64,000 nt of DNA from Acidobacteriota bacterium (GTDB lineage Bacteria; Acidobacteriota; Thermoanaerobaculia; UBA5066): NCBI GenBank assembly GCA_008363385.1, contig RHKY01000003.1, positions 1 to 64,000 of the forward strand, given 5' to 3'. How positions within the stretch are numbered: position 1 is the first letter of the stretch; each line of letters begins with the position of its first letter. Shown here in pieces: positions 10,204 to 18,364 of the stretch. The position numbers and the translations under genes were made by a program. Below the pieces are notes generated by a model, which did no database searches, was not told the DNA's origin, and saw only the letters and a program-made list of their open reading frames with translations.

Positions 10204-10824
10204 TCAGTCGGCCGGGAAGAGGACCGCCTCGGCGGGGAGGACGCCGCTCGCGGGGAAGGTGACCGGGCCGCCGCAGCCGGCGATGGACTGGGAGGCGATC
10301 CCGCGCGCCCCGCCCTCGTGCAGGGTCACGAGCGCCGCCGGGGCGCCGGCCGAGGCGGTCAGGTTCCGGAAGGTCGCCCGGAGGACGCAGACGTTCCCCT
10401 GGGGCGCGTTCGAGGCGGTGCCGGCGGCCGGGTGGACGGCGTTGCAGTTGACGAACGCGGCGCCGGGGAGGCTCGCGTCGCTGGCGCAGGCCGGGGCGGC
10501 GGCGAACTCGTCGGGGGCCGACGGGCAGGCGGACGCCCCGACGAAGGCCAGCCGCGTGGCGTCGTACCGGATGCCGAGGTTGTAGGCGCCGAGCGTCATC
10601 GGCACGACCGTCCCGCCACCGCAGGTCCCGGTCGCCGCCGACAGGTCGACGGCGAGGTCGACCGTGAAGGTGGACGAGGGGGGCGGCGTGACGGTGGAGG
10701 GGGCCAGCGCGAGCTGGATCGTCCCGCCCACGGGTGCCCCCTGGGCCAGGAGCGGAGCCGTGCCGAGGAGGGCGGCGGCGAGCGCGAGAGCGGCGGCGAG
10801 CCGGAGCCGGGGTGACGTCTTCAT
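10204..10824 (-). CDS. Small secreted protein with a single cohesin-like domain (copy 2)
   Basis: 206 residues, start at ATG 10824 because GGAGG lies seven bases upstream; an in-frame ATG at 10851 lacks a ribosome site and would precede the signal peptide (MKTSPRLRLAAALALAAALL). The domain repeats the pattern of copy 1: TFTVDLAVD, LGAYNLGIRYDATRLAFVG, FVNCNAVHPAAGTA, VCVLRATFRN, IAGCGGPVTFP, with the same cysteine spacing. Mature proteins of both copies begin GAPVGGTI. It lies 36 bases downstream of a dockerin-bearing gene and is surely co-transcribed with it. Inferred role: partner module for dockerins made by the same operon. Cohesin identity is from motif order, not a database search. Confidence 0.72.
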   Translation of the reverse strand: MKTSPRLRLAAALALAAALLGTAPLLAQGAPVGGTIQLALAPSTVTPPPSSTFTVDLAVDLSAATGTCGGGTVVPMTLGAYNLGIRYDATRLAFVGASACPSAPDEFAAAPACASDASLPGAAFVNCNAVHPAAGTASNAPQGNVCVLRATFRNLTASAGAPAALVTLHEGGARGIASQSIAGCGGPVTFPASGVLPAEAVLFPAD

Positions 10825-10860
10825 CGTTTCCCTCCTGTCGGAGCTTCTCACGTCCTCGCT

Positions 10861-13620
10861 TCAGGGGGCCAGGCAGGCGAGGGCGAAGTTGAAGTAGCTC
10901 TGGAGCTGGACCATGTCGGCCGGGTCGACGGTCGCGTCGTGCGTCAGGTCCGCCAGCGCCTCGGGGGCGCCGAACGGCGGGACGCCGGGGGTGGCGGCGA
11001 AGTTGAAGTACGACTGGAGGACGACCATGTCGGCCGGGTCGACCGCGGCGTCCAGGTTCAGGTCGCCGAACATCCGGACGGTGACGCTGGCGCTGGCCGT
11101 CCCGAGGTTGCCGGAGACGTCCTGGTAGCGGAAGGTCACGCTCGTCGCGCCGACCTCGAAGCAGGTGGCGTTCGTGGCGTCGACGGCGCCCACCTGGGGA
11201 GTGAGCCTCGTGGGCGCCGGGTCACAGAGGTCGGTGGCGCTCCCGCCCGCGAGGAACGCGGCGAGGGCCGGCGCCGTCGTCCCGCTGGCACCGCCGAACG
11301 TGCCGCAGCAGAGCGACTGGTCGACGGTCAGCGCGGCCGGGGCCGTGACCGTCGGGGCGACGGCGTCGGGGTCGACCGTCGCGGTCGTGGAGCCGGCGGC
11401 GGAGGTGCAGCCGGAGACGGTGACGAGGACCTCGTAGGTCCCGCTCGCGGCGGTGGTCGCCCCGGCGATCGACGGGTTCTGCGACGAGGAGGTGAAGCCG
11501 TTCGGCCCCGTCCAGGCGTACGTCGCGCCGGCGACCGCGGGCGTCGAGAGGGTCAGCGTCTGGCCCGCGCAGACGGGGCCGTTGTTCGACGGGGTCGGCG
11601 TGGAGGGGACCGAGCACGGGGCGTTGAAGACGAGCGTGCCGGTGGCGTACTGCCCGTCGGGGTTCGTGATCCGCAGGTCGTGCACCCCCGCCGTCGCGCC
11701 GGTGGTCGTGACGTTCAGGGAGAGGGTCGTCGGGCTCGTGTAGGTGAGGCTGTTGACGGTGACGTTGGCCGAAGGGGTGGTCGTCCCGTCGTCGAAGACC
11801 TGGGCCGCGATGTGCGTGAAGGGGAGGGCGGGCGACGCGAGGTCCGGGCCGGGGTCGAAGAAGCCGGTCCCGGTGACGGAGACGACCTGGCCGGCGCCCG
11901 TGACCAGCACCGTCGACGCGGGCGACACGCCGGCGGGCGCCGGGGCCAGGAGCTTGGCGATCCGGAGCGCGTAGCTGTTGTTGGCCTGGCAGTACTGCTG
12001 GGCTGTCCAGAGCGTCATGTCGTCGAGCGGATCGACGCTGGTGTACGAGTAGTCGCCCCAGCGGTGCGGGTTGGAGCCGTCGCTGGGGTTGTAGTTCGTG
12101 GCGCTCGCCGTGTAGTTCATGGCGGAGAGCGTCGCCGGGACCTGGAAGGTGCCGAGCGTGTCGCTCGCCAGGCGCCCCACGGTCGCCGCGTTCGCCCTGT
12201 TCGGCGTGCCGGCGCTCGTGAACCCGAGGGCGGCGTGCCCCTGGCCGGAGACCATCACGGAGGGCATCAGGAACTGCGTGGCGCTGGTGGCGGTGGCCAC
12301 CGAGTCGTAGACGGTGCCCGACTGCGTCAGGGCGAAGGTCTGTCCGGTCGGGATCCCCTCCAGCTCGTACCACCTGACGGCGGTGCGCCGGTTGGCGCCG
12401 CTGGTGGCGCCGACCCCGGCCGACGTGACCGCGATGTTGTGGGCGGTCCAGAGGCGCCCGTTCCGCAGGTGCGCGGCGAAGAGGCGGTCGTCGATGGCGT
12501 CGATCGACCCGCCCGGGCTCAGGGTCGGCACGCCGAGCGGGTTGGAGGTGGCCGGGACGGTCAGGTTGACGTTGCCGGAGAGGCTCGGCGAGCCGGCCGG
12601 GTCGGTGACCCGCCTCAGCACGAGCCGGCTGTAGACGGAGTTGTCGACGCCGACGAAGTACCCCTCGGTCGCCGCCGGGTCGAAGTTGTCGACGCCCTGG
12701 GGCGTGTACGGGCCGGCGCCGCCGCCGGAGGCGAGGTTGCGGAAGGCCGTCGCCACGATCGGGCCGCCCGAGAGGATGGAGCTCTTCCTCACGACCCACG
12801 CTGAGGTCCCGGCAAAGCCGCCGGCCGCGGAGAACATGTTCCCGCCGATGTACAGCGCGTTGGCGTCGATGCCGAGGGTCGGGTAGTCGAGGAAGCCGCC
12901 GGTGTTGCCGGTGGTGGGCACCAGGTCCTGCTGGAACTGGTAGAAGGTCCAGACCGTCGTCGGCGAGATCGTCGAGGTGTCGCTCACCGCGAAGAGGACG
13001 CGGTTGGCGGCGATCGACGAGCAGTTCGCGGTCGTGCAGGGGACGTCGATGATGATCAGGAACCAGCGTCCGGTCAGGCGGTCGTACCGGATCCGCGGGT
13101 CGCTCGTGAAGCTCAGGACCACCGACCCGCCGACCGGCGTGATCACCGACGCGAAGAACGTGTCCGGGTTGGCGTTCAGGACGCCGTCCGCCGCGCCGGT
13201 GGTCTTGTTGTAGGACCGGATCCGGCCGTTCACGAAGACGATGAACTGCGTCGGTCCGACGGCGCCCATCGTGTCCGGCGGGAACGAGCCCGTCTGCGAC
13301 AGCGTGGGACCCTGGAAGTTCAGGGCGATCGTCTGGGCCGCCTGAGGGGCCGACGGCGCCGACGCGGCGGCCCGGGTGTCGCGGGGCGGCCAGGAGCTGA
13401 CGGCGGGCGCGCCGGGGTCCTGCGGCAGGGCGCTGCGGTCCCGCTTCGTGTGCTTCGGCTTCGGGTACGTCGGGCGGTCCGGCGCGAGCAGCTCCTCCAT
13501 CATGATCTCCGCCGTGGTGCGGGTGATTCCCTTCTCGCCCACCCACGGCGTGTCCGCGGTCAGGGTGCTGGTGGCGAGCAGAAGCGACAGCGCGAAGGCC
13601 GTGCGCGTGCGTCCCGTCAT
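10861..13620 (-). CDS. Large secreted propeller / IPT-TIG / Ig / HYR protein with C-terminal dockerin-like repeat
   Basis: 919 residues from ATG 13620, which has GGGAGG seven bases upstream; a longer in-frame start at 13668 lacks one. Signal peptide MTGRTRTAFALSLLLATSTL. Residues ~110-560 form a propeller-like region shared with the gene at 5607 (FQGPTLSQTGSFPPDTMGAV; GDYSYTSVDPLDDMTLWTAQ). Next come an IPT/TIG-like domain (~565-665), an Ig/PKD-like domain (ATYAWTGPNGF) and an HYR-like domain (QVGAVDATNATCFEVG). The dockerin-like end has two loops, DLNLDAAVDPAD and DLTHDATVDPAD, each with acidic or polar residues at calcium positions 1, 3, 5, 9 and 12, then VVLQSYF / VQLQSYF helices and a short CLAP tail. 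No catalytic domain is visible. Likely a surface or matrix protein whose tail docks onto the cohesin-like product of the next gene. Confidence 0.85.
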   Translation of the reverse strand: MTGRTRTAFALSLLLATSTLTADTPWVGEKGITRTTAEIMMEELLAPDRPTYPKPKHTKRDRSALPQDPGAPAVSSWPPRDTRAAASAPSAPQAAQTIALNFQGPTLSQTGSFPPDTMGAVGPTQFIVFVNGRIRSYNKTTGAADGVLNANPDTFFASVITPVGGSVVLSFTSDPRIRYDRLTGRWFLIIIDVPCTTANCSSIAANRVLFAVSDTSTISPTTVWTFYQFQQDLVPTTGNTGGFLDYPTLGIDANALYIGGNMFSAAGGFAGTSAWVVRKSSILSGGPIVATAFRNLASGGGAGPYTPQGVDNFDPAATEGYFVGVDNSVYSRLVLRRVTDPAGSPSLSGNVNLTVPATSNPLGVPTLSPGGSIDAIDDRLFAAHLRNGRLWTAHNIAVTSAGVGATSGANRRTAVRWYELEGIPTGQTFALTQSGTVYDSVATATSATQFLMPSVMVSGQGHAALGFTSAGTPNRANAATVGRLASDTLGTFQVPATLSAMNYTASATNYNPSDGSNPHRWGDYSYTSVDPLDDMTLWTAQQYCQANNSYALRIAKLLAPAPAGVSPASTVLVTGAGQVVSVTGTGFFDPGPDLASPALPFTHIAAQVFDDGTTTPSANVTVNSLTYTSPTTLSLNVTTTGATAGVHDLRITNPDGQYATGTLVFNAPCSVPSTPTPSNNGPVCAGQTLTLSTPAVAGATYAWTGPNGFTSSSQNPSIAGATTAASGTYEVLVTVSGCTSAAGSTTATVDPDAVAPTVTAPAALTVDQSLCCGTFGGASGTTAPALAAFLAGGSATDLCDPAPTRLTPQVGAVDATNATCFEVGATSVTFRYQDVSGNLGTASASVTVRMFGDLNLDAAVDPADMVVLQSYFNFAATPGVPPFGAPEALADLTHDATVDPADMVQLQSYFNFALACLAP

Positions 13621-13734
13621 GGTCTGCCTCCCATCCTCCAGGCGCCCGGCGCGGGCGCCCAAACCCATCGATCCTATGCCGGAGGCCCGGACGGCACAAC
13701 CGATCCCCGCGCCGGGCGGACGGTGGACGGCGTC

Positions 13735-15420
13735 TCAGGCGGCGAGAAGCGACCGGAAGGGGCGCCCACGCTCGCGGAGGACCTCCTCGGCGGCGCGGAC
13801 TCCGGCGTCCTGCGACTCCTCGAGGAGCGGGATCCCCGACTGGTCGGCGTGGGCGAACCGGAGCCTCCCGAGCGGCCGCGACGCCTCCTCGAGCGCCCCG
13901 CCGAAGAGGAGCCCCGGCGAAGGCCGCGCCATGGCGTGCCCCCAGAGCCAGACGTCGAGGTTCCCGACGAGGGGGGGGAGGTCGGGGTGCGCGGTCGTCA
14001 GGTCCGCGAGCACCGTGGCCGCGAGGTCCTCCCACGAGGCCGACAGCAGCCGCGTCCGGGCCGCGCGGGACTCCTCGCCAGCCAGCGCGAGGTAGTACGT
14101 CAGGACCGTCGGCCCGTGGTCGCTCCCGGTCTGGTGCGTGGCGACGACGTACCCGAGCCCCTTCGAGTCGTACAGGACGTTGTCCCAGGCCAGCGGCGCG
14201 CCCCGGGCCGTCGGCCTCTCCGAGAGCGTGAGGTTCGCCACGAGCCACGGCGCGTAGTCGAACGCGGAGAGGAACGCCGGGGCCTTCTCCCGCCACGGCG
14301 CCACGACGAACGGCGCCGTCAGCTTCGGGAGCGCGTAGACGGCGTGATCGGCCTCGAGCGCGACCACCTCGTCGCGGGCGAGGTCCAGGTACCGCACCGT
14401 CACTCCCGGCGAGGGCGCCTCGCGGGGGGTGGCGTCGAAGACGAGGGCGGAGGTGACCAGGCGGCCCCGGGCGCTCTCCGCCAGCTTCGCCACGACCCGG
14501 CCGTTCCCCTCGGGCCACGTCAGGAAGGGCGCGGGGTCCTCCTCCAGCGAGCCTCCGACGAGCCGCGCGGCGAAGTAGTGGATCCCCGCCCACGCCGAGG
14601 TCTGCGCCAGGCTCGACCCGAAGTCGTCCCGGCAGCCGTACTCGACGAACCAGACCAGCCGCGGGCTCGTGTAGCCGCGCTCCCGCATCCAGTCGGCCAT
14701 CGAGGCCCGGTCGAGGGCCGTCAGGTCGGCGTCCGTCGAGGAGAGGCGGCGCGGGATGGCGAAGGCCCTCCGGCCGGAGGCGTCCCTCAGCGAGGCGAAC
14801 CGGTGCATCTCCCGTTCGAAGCGGAAGAACTGGTCGAGGTCCTCCCGGGACGCCCCCACCCGCGGGTAGAGCCCGGGGTACCAGAAGCCGCGGAAGAAGA
14901 GCCGCTCCTCCGGCTCCCGGATCAGCGCGTCCTCGGCCCAGACGGGGCGCCCGGAGGGGTCCCTCGACTCGACGGCGCCGACCTCCTCGAGGAGCGTCTC
15001 CAGCGCGAGGTTCTCGCCCACGGGGGCCGGGACGTAGTGCGCGGCCCAGGGGTAGCGCGAGACGTCGTTCCCCCCCGAGACGGAGGTGCCCCCCGGCTCC
15101 GGCTCCAGCTCGAGGACGCGGAAGTCCGTGTCGCCGGCCCTCGCCAGCGTCCAGGCGGCCGTCAGCCCCGAGATCCCGGCTCCGAGGATCGCCGTCCCGA
15201 CGTGCTCGGTCCTCGCGGCGGGGCGCGCCAGGAGGTCGCCGGAGCGGAGCCGGTGGGCGTTCCTGGCGTCGCCTCCCGCGATCCGCCCGGAGAAGGCCTT
15301 CGCCTTCTCCCTCCGCCCGCAGCCGGCGAGCGAGGCCGCGAGCGCCGAGAGCGCCGGCAGCCCCGCCAGCGCGGCGATCGCCTCGCGACGGGAGGGGCGG
15401 AGGAGGGCGTGACGGTCCAC
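13735..15420 (-). CDS. FAD-dependent amine-oxidase-like oxidoreductase with Tat/lipoprotein signal
   Basis: 561 residues. The N-terminus has a twin-arginine motif (SRREAIAALAG) followed by a lipobox (LAASLAGC), so it is probably exported folded and lipidated. A Rossmann FAD-binding signature GAGISGLTAAWTLARAG lies near residue 80, followed by an acidic strand end (LELE) and GGTSVSGG. The C-terminal region (FGGALEEASRPLGRLRFAHA) resembles the second FAD-contact segment of flavin monoamine oxidases. Substrate unknown. GTG start at 15420 has a weak upstream context but gives the complete Tat signal. A hairpin separates it from the DUF4097 gene upstream, so it may be transcribed separately. Confidence 0.8.
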   Translation of the reverse strand: MDRHALLRPSRREAIAALAGLPALSALAASLAGCGRREKAKAFSGRIAGGDARNAHRLRSGDLLARPAARTEHVGTAILGAGISGLTAAWTLARAGDTDFRVLELEPEPGGTSVSGGNDVSRYPWAAHYVPAPVGENLALETLLEEVGAVESRDPSGRPVWAEDALIREPEERLFFRGFWYPGLYPRVGASREDLDQFFRFEREMHRFASLRDASGRRAFAIPRRLSSTDADLTALDRASMADWMRERGYTSPRLVWFVEYGCRDDFGSSLAQTSAWAGIHYFAARLVGGSLEEDPAPFLTWPEGNGRVVAKLAESARGRLVTSALVFDATPREAPSPGVTVRYLDLARDEVVALEADHAVYALPKLTAPFVVAPWREKAPAFLSAFDYAPWLVANLTLSERPTARGAPLAWDNVLYDSKGLGYVVATHQTGSDHGPTVLTYYLALAGEESRAARTRLLSASWEDLAATVLADLTTAHPDLPPLVGNLDVWLWGHAMARPSPGLLFGGALEEASRPLGRLRFAHADQSGIPLLEESQDAGVRAAEEVLRERGRPFRSLLAA

Positions 15421-15431
15421 GGAAGGCGAAC

Positions 15432-15452
15432 GGCCCCGGACGCGCCGGGGCC
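15432..15452 (-). terminator. Hairpin after the DUF4097 gene
   Basis: An 8-bp stem (GGCCCCGG / CCGGGGCC) with a 5-base loop lies between the stop at 15490 and the start of the oxidoreductase gene. On the minus strand it is followed by GTTCG rather than a full T-run. Confidence 0.4.
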
Positions 15453-15489
15453 ACCGATCATCGCCGATCCGGGACCGGGGGGTGCGTGG

Positions 15490-16275
15490 CTACTTCGCCT
15501 GGACCCGGAGCTCGCCCTTGAAGGTCTCCATCCGCAGGAGCGCTCCACCGCCCCCGACGGTCTCGCGGACCCGATCGTCCTCGTGGCGGGAGGCCGCCGT
15601 CACGTCGAGGCCGGAGGAGAAGCGCCCCTTCCGGCCCGGGTCGACGTCGAGGACGAGGCCCGCGCCCTTCGGGACGAGGACGACGAGGTCCCCCTTGTAC
15701 GTCTCCATCCGGACGTCCTTCTTCATCGCGGTCTCGACGCGGGCCTCGCCCTTGTACGTCTCGAGGTCGAGGGCCCCCGAGAGGCCCCGGACGTCGACGG
15801 TCCCCTTGTAAGTCTCCAGCTCGAGGTCCCCGTCGAGGCCGGCGACTTCGATCGTCGACTTGAAGTCCTTCACCCGGACCTCGGCCGAGCGCGGGAGGGT
15901 GATCTCGTAGTGGACGAAGGGGAGCGACGAGCAGGAGCCGAACCAGCCGGAGAACCAGTCGCCGTCCCGCTTCACCCGGTCGTAGTCCGACCGGATCGAG
16001 ACGCGCCCGGGCGAGGCCTCGACATCCACCTCGGTCCGCTCGACCTTCTCGGCGTCGTCGGCGCACGGCTCGTCGGGGACGACCCGGGCCTTCACCGAGA
16101 CCTCCGCCTTCTCCCAGGTGGCGATCCGGATCGAGCCCTTGTAGGCCTCCACCGAGACGACGCCGCCCGGGGCCAGCGGGTAGCTCTTGACGACGGTCTT
16201 CTCGGGCGCGGCGGCAGCGGCCGGCAACACGAGGAGGGCTGGGAAGAGGAGCGCGAGGCACGCGCGAGCTTTCAT
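15490..16275 (-). CDS. Exported DUF4097-type beta-repeat protein
   Basis: 261 residues with a signal peptide (ALLFPALLVLPAAAAAP). The body is a ladder of short beta repeats built on a YKG/FKG theme: VEAYKGSIRI, LETYKGTVDV, LETYKGEARV, METYKGDLVV, METFKGELRV, spaced 15-60 residues apart. This is the pattern of DUF4097 (putative adhesin-like beta-solenoid) proteins. Start is fixed by GGGAGGAAACG before ATG 16275. A single Cys pair occurs in the middle insert. Function unknown; the fold predicts an extracytoplasmic structural or binding role. Confidence 0.82.
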   Translation of the reverse strand: MKARACLALLFPALLVLPAAAAAPEKTVVKSYPLAPGGVVSVEAYKGSIRIATWEKAEVSVKARVVPDEPCADDAEKVERTEVDVEASPGRVSIRSDYDRVKRDGDWFSGWFGSCSSLPFVHYEITLPRSAEVRVKDFKSTIEVAGLDGDLELETYKGTVDVRGLSGALDLETYKGEARVETAMKKDVRMETYKGDLVVLVPKGAGLVLDVDPGRKGRFSSGLDVTAASRHEDDRVRETVGGGGALLRMETFKGELRVQAK

Positions 16276-16381
16276 CGTTTCCTCCCTCTCCGGGGTCTCA
16301 CAGGGGAGATACGACGGACCCTCCGGGGAAGTTCCGCGCGCCCGCGGGTTCCCCCGCGCGCCTGCGAGTTCCCCCGGAACA

Positions 16382-17959
16382 CTAGTCGAACCGGCGCCAC
16401 TCCCTCTCGTACTCGTGGACGAGCACCTGGTCGTTGAGGCGGTTGACCGGGACCGGGAGGGGGGCGAGGTCCGCCCCGAAGGTGAAGAGGGTGGGCAGGG
16501 AGGCCGGCGTCAGGAACCGCAACCCCGGGGGGAGGCGGTCCCCGGCCACCTCGACGGGCCGCGGCGACGCCAGGACGTAGCCCCACTCGCCGAAGGAGGG
16601 GACCGCCGCGTGGTACGGGCGGGTCTCGAAGCCGGCGGCGGCGATCGTCCGCTCGATGATCCAGTACGAGCGCCGGGCGAAGAGCGGCGACGTCGACTGG
16701 ACGGACATCGCGCCGTCGGGGTCGAGCCTTCTCCTCACGAGCCCGTAGAAGCTCCGCGTGTAGAGCTTGCCGACCGCGTAGCTGTTCGGGTCGGGGAAGT
16801 CGACGAGGACGAGGTCGTAGAGGTCCTGCCCCTCCTTCAGCCAGACCATGGCGTCCCGGTTGACGACGGTCACCTTCGGCGAGGCGAGCGACCCGCCGTT
16901 GAGCGAGACGAGGAGGGGGTGGCGCCGGGCGAGGTCCGTCATCGCAGGGTCGAGGTCGACGAGGGTGACGGACTCCACCTCCTCGTGCTTGAGGACCTCG
17001 CGCACGGCCAGCCCGTCGCCGCCCCCCAGGACCGCCACGCGGCGGGCGCGGGGGACCGCGGCGAAGGCCGGGTGGACGAGCGCCTCGTGGTACCGGTACT
17101 CGTCCACCGAGGAGAACTGGAGGTGCCCGTTCAGGAAGAGCTGGAAGCCGGCGCGGTTGCGGGTCATCACGATCCGCTGGTACGGGGAGTTGCGCGCGAA
17201 GACGACCTCGTCGGCGTAGAGGGACTCCTCGGCCAGCGACGTCAGCCGCTCGGCCCCGGCGAAGGCCCCGAGGAGGAGGACGGTGACGAGCCCGGCCCGG
17301 GCGAGAAGGGGCCCGGTGTTGCCGAGCCGCTCGCGGAAGATCCGCACCGAGGCGAAGGCGACCGCGACGTTCAGGAGGCCGAACAGGATCGACGTCCGCA
17401 TCAGCCCGATCCGGGGGAGGAAGACGATCGGGAAGAGGACCGAGGCCGCCAGCGCCCCCAGGTAGTCGAACGTCAGGACCTGGGCGACGAGGTCCTTGAA
17501 GGCGACCGAGCGCCGGAGCAGCCGGAGCATGAGCGGGATCTCCAGCCCGACGAGCGTCCCGATCAGCGTGACGAGGCCGAAGAAGACCGGCTGGAACAGG
17601 CGCGGGGACCCGAACGCGAACGAGAGCGCCGGGGCCGACAGGCCGCCCACGAGAGCGACGGCGATCTCGACGTCGACGAACCGCCGGGCGATCCCCCGCG
17701 TCAGGAACTTCGAGAGCCAGGCCCCGAGCCCCATCGACGTCAGGTAGACGCCGATGACGAGGGAGAACTGGGTGACCGAGTCGCCGAGGAGGTAGCTGGC
17801 GAGCGTCCCGGCGACGAGCTCGTAGACGAGCCCGCACGTGGCGATCGCCAGGACGGTGAGGTAGACCGGCCCCGGGGCGATCGAGGGCTCCGGGGGGCCC
17901 CCCTCGGCCTCCGGGCCGGTTTCCTCCGACGCCGGGACCGCCGGCGCCTCCTCGGTCAC
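16382..17959 (-). CDS. Membrane-embedded spermidine-synthase-like aminopropyltransferase
   Basis: 525 residues. The first ~215 residues hold about seven hydrophobic helices; the last ~290 form a spermidine-synthase (SAM-like Rossmann) domain. Visible motifs: SPYQRIVMTR, HEALVHPAF, VLGGGDGLAVREVL (nucleotide site), VDLDPAMTDLARRH, and the active-site loop DFPDPNS. It begins with GTG 17959, four bases after the DUF350 stop, so the two are coupled. Known family members transfer aminopropyl from decarboxylated SAM to a polyamine; for these membrane-fused forms the acceptor is not settled. The same gene order (DUF4178, DUF350, aminopropyltransferase) is known elsewhere and suggests a membrane-associated polyamine or modification system. 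Confidence 0.85.
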   Translation of the reverse strand: MTEEAPAVPASEETGPEAEGGPPEPSIAPGPVYLTVLAIATCGLVYELVAGTLASYLLGDSVTQFSLVIGVYLTSMGLGAWLSKFLTRGIARRFVDVEIAVALVGGLSAPALSFAFGSPRLFQPVFFGLVTLIGTLVGLEIPLMLRLLRRSVAFKDLVAQVLTFDYLGALAASVLFPIVFLPRIGLMRTSILFGLLNVAVAFASVRIFRERLGNTGPLLARAGLVTVLLLGAFAGAERLTSLAEESLYADEVVFARNSPYQRIVMTRNRAGFQLFLNGHLQFSSVDEYRYHEALVHPAFAAVPRARRVAVLGGGDGLAVREVLKHEEVESVTLVDLDPAMTDLARRHPLLVSLNGGSLASPKVTVVNRDAMVWLKEGQDLYDLVLVDFPDPNSYAVGKLYTRSFYGLVRRRLDPDGAMSVQSTSPLFARRSYWIIERTIAAAGFETRPYHAAVPSFGEWGYVLASPRPVEVAGDRLPPGLRFLTPASLPTLFTFGADLAPLPVPVNRLNDQVLVHEYEREWRRFD

Positions 17960-17963
17960 GGGC

Positions 17964-18182
17964 TCAGCCGACGGTCGCGGCGATGATGACGGCCATCCCG
18001 ATCACGATCGCGGCGACGATGATCGCCAGCGCCACGTTCTGGTCCTCCTCGATCTCCTTCTTCAGCGAGAAGGGGAGGAGCTTCGGCAGGACCGCGAAGA
18101 AGAGGCCGAAGAAGAAGATCCCGATGACGGAGAAGATCAGGGAAGAGATCACGGCCTGGCCGTGCGCCTGCCACCAGCTCAT
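17964..18182 (-). CDS. DUF350 small membrane protein
   Basis: 72 residues with two hydrophobic helices (AVISSLIFSVIGIFFFGLFF and LAIIVAAIVIGMAVIIAA) joined by a charged loop (SLKKEIEEDQN), the usual DUF350 layout, though shorter than four-helix members. ATG 18182 is preferred over GTG 18185 because GGAGG is six bases upstream. The ATG shares one base with the stop of the preceding 55-residue peptide (TGATG). Probably a membrane subunit working with its two neighbours. Confidence 0.8.
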   Translation of the reverse strand: MSWWQAHGQAVISSLIFSVIGIFFFGLFFAVLPKLLPFSLKKEIEEDQNVALAIIVAAIVIGMAVIIAATVG

Positions 18183-18349
18183 CACTTACCTCCCGCCCAG
18201 AAGTGGTAGGAGCGGTACCCGCCCGCGTTTCGTGCCGAGGCCGGAATGACGTTCTTCTGGGCGTTGGCGGCCCTCTCCCAGCCGGTCCACTCCGCCCAGG
18301 CCCACCCCAGGAGGAGCAGGCCGCCGAAGACGGGGTAGAAGCGTTTCAT
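18182..18349 (-). CDS. 55-residue single-helix membrane peptide in the DUF4178/DUF350 cassette
   Basis: A short gene that is easily missed. ATG 18347-18349 has AGGAGG six bases upstream; the stop is 18182-18184. The product begins MKRFYPVFGGLLLLGWAWAE, one transmembrane helix, followed by a soluble tail (TGWERAANAQKNVIPASARN) ending AGGYRSYHFWAGGK. It fills the space between DUF4178 (15-base gap) and DUF350 (one-base overlap) exactly. The ideal ribosome site and coupling make it almost certainly expressed. I know no named family; it may be a small subunit or stabiliser of the membrane complex. Confidence 0.8.
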   Translation of the reverse strand: MKRFYPVFGGLLLLGWAWAEWTGWERAANAQKNVIPASARNAGGYRSYHFWAGGK

Positions 18350-18364
18350 CCCGGTCCTCCTGGA

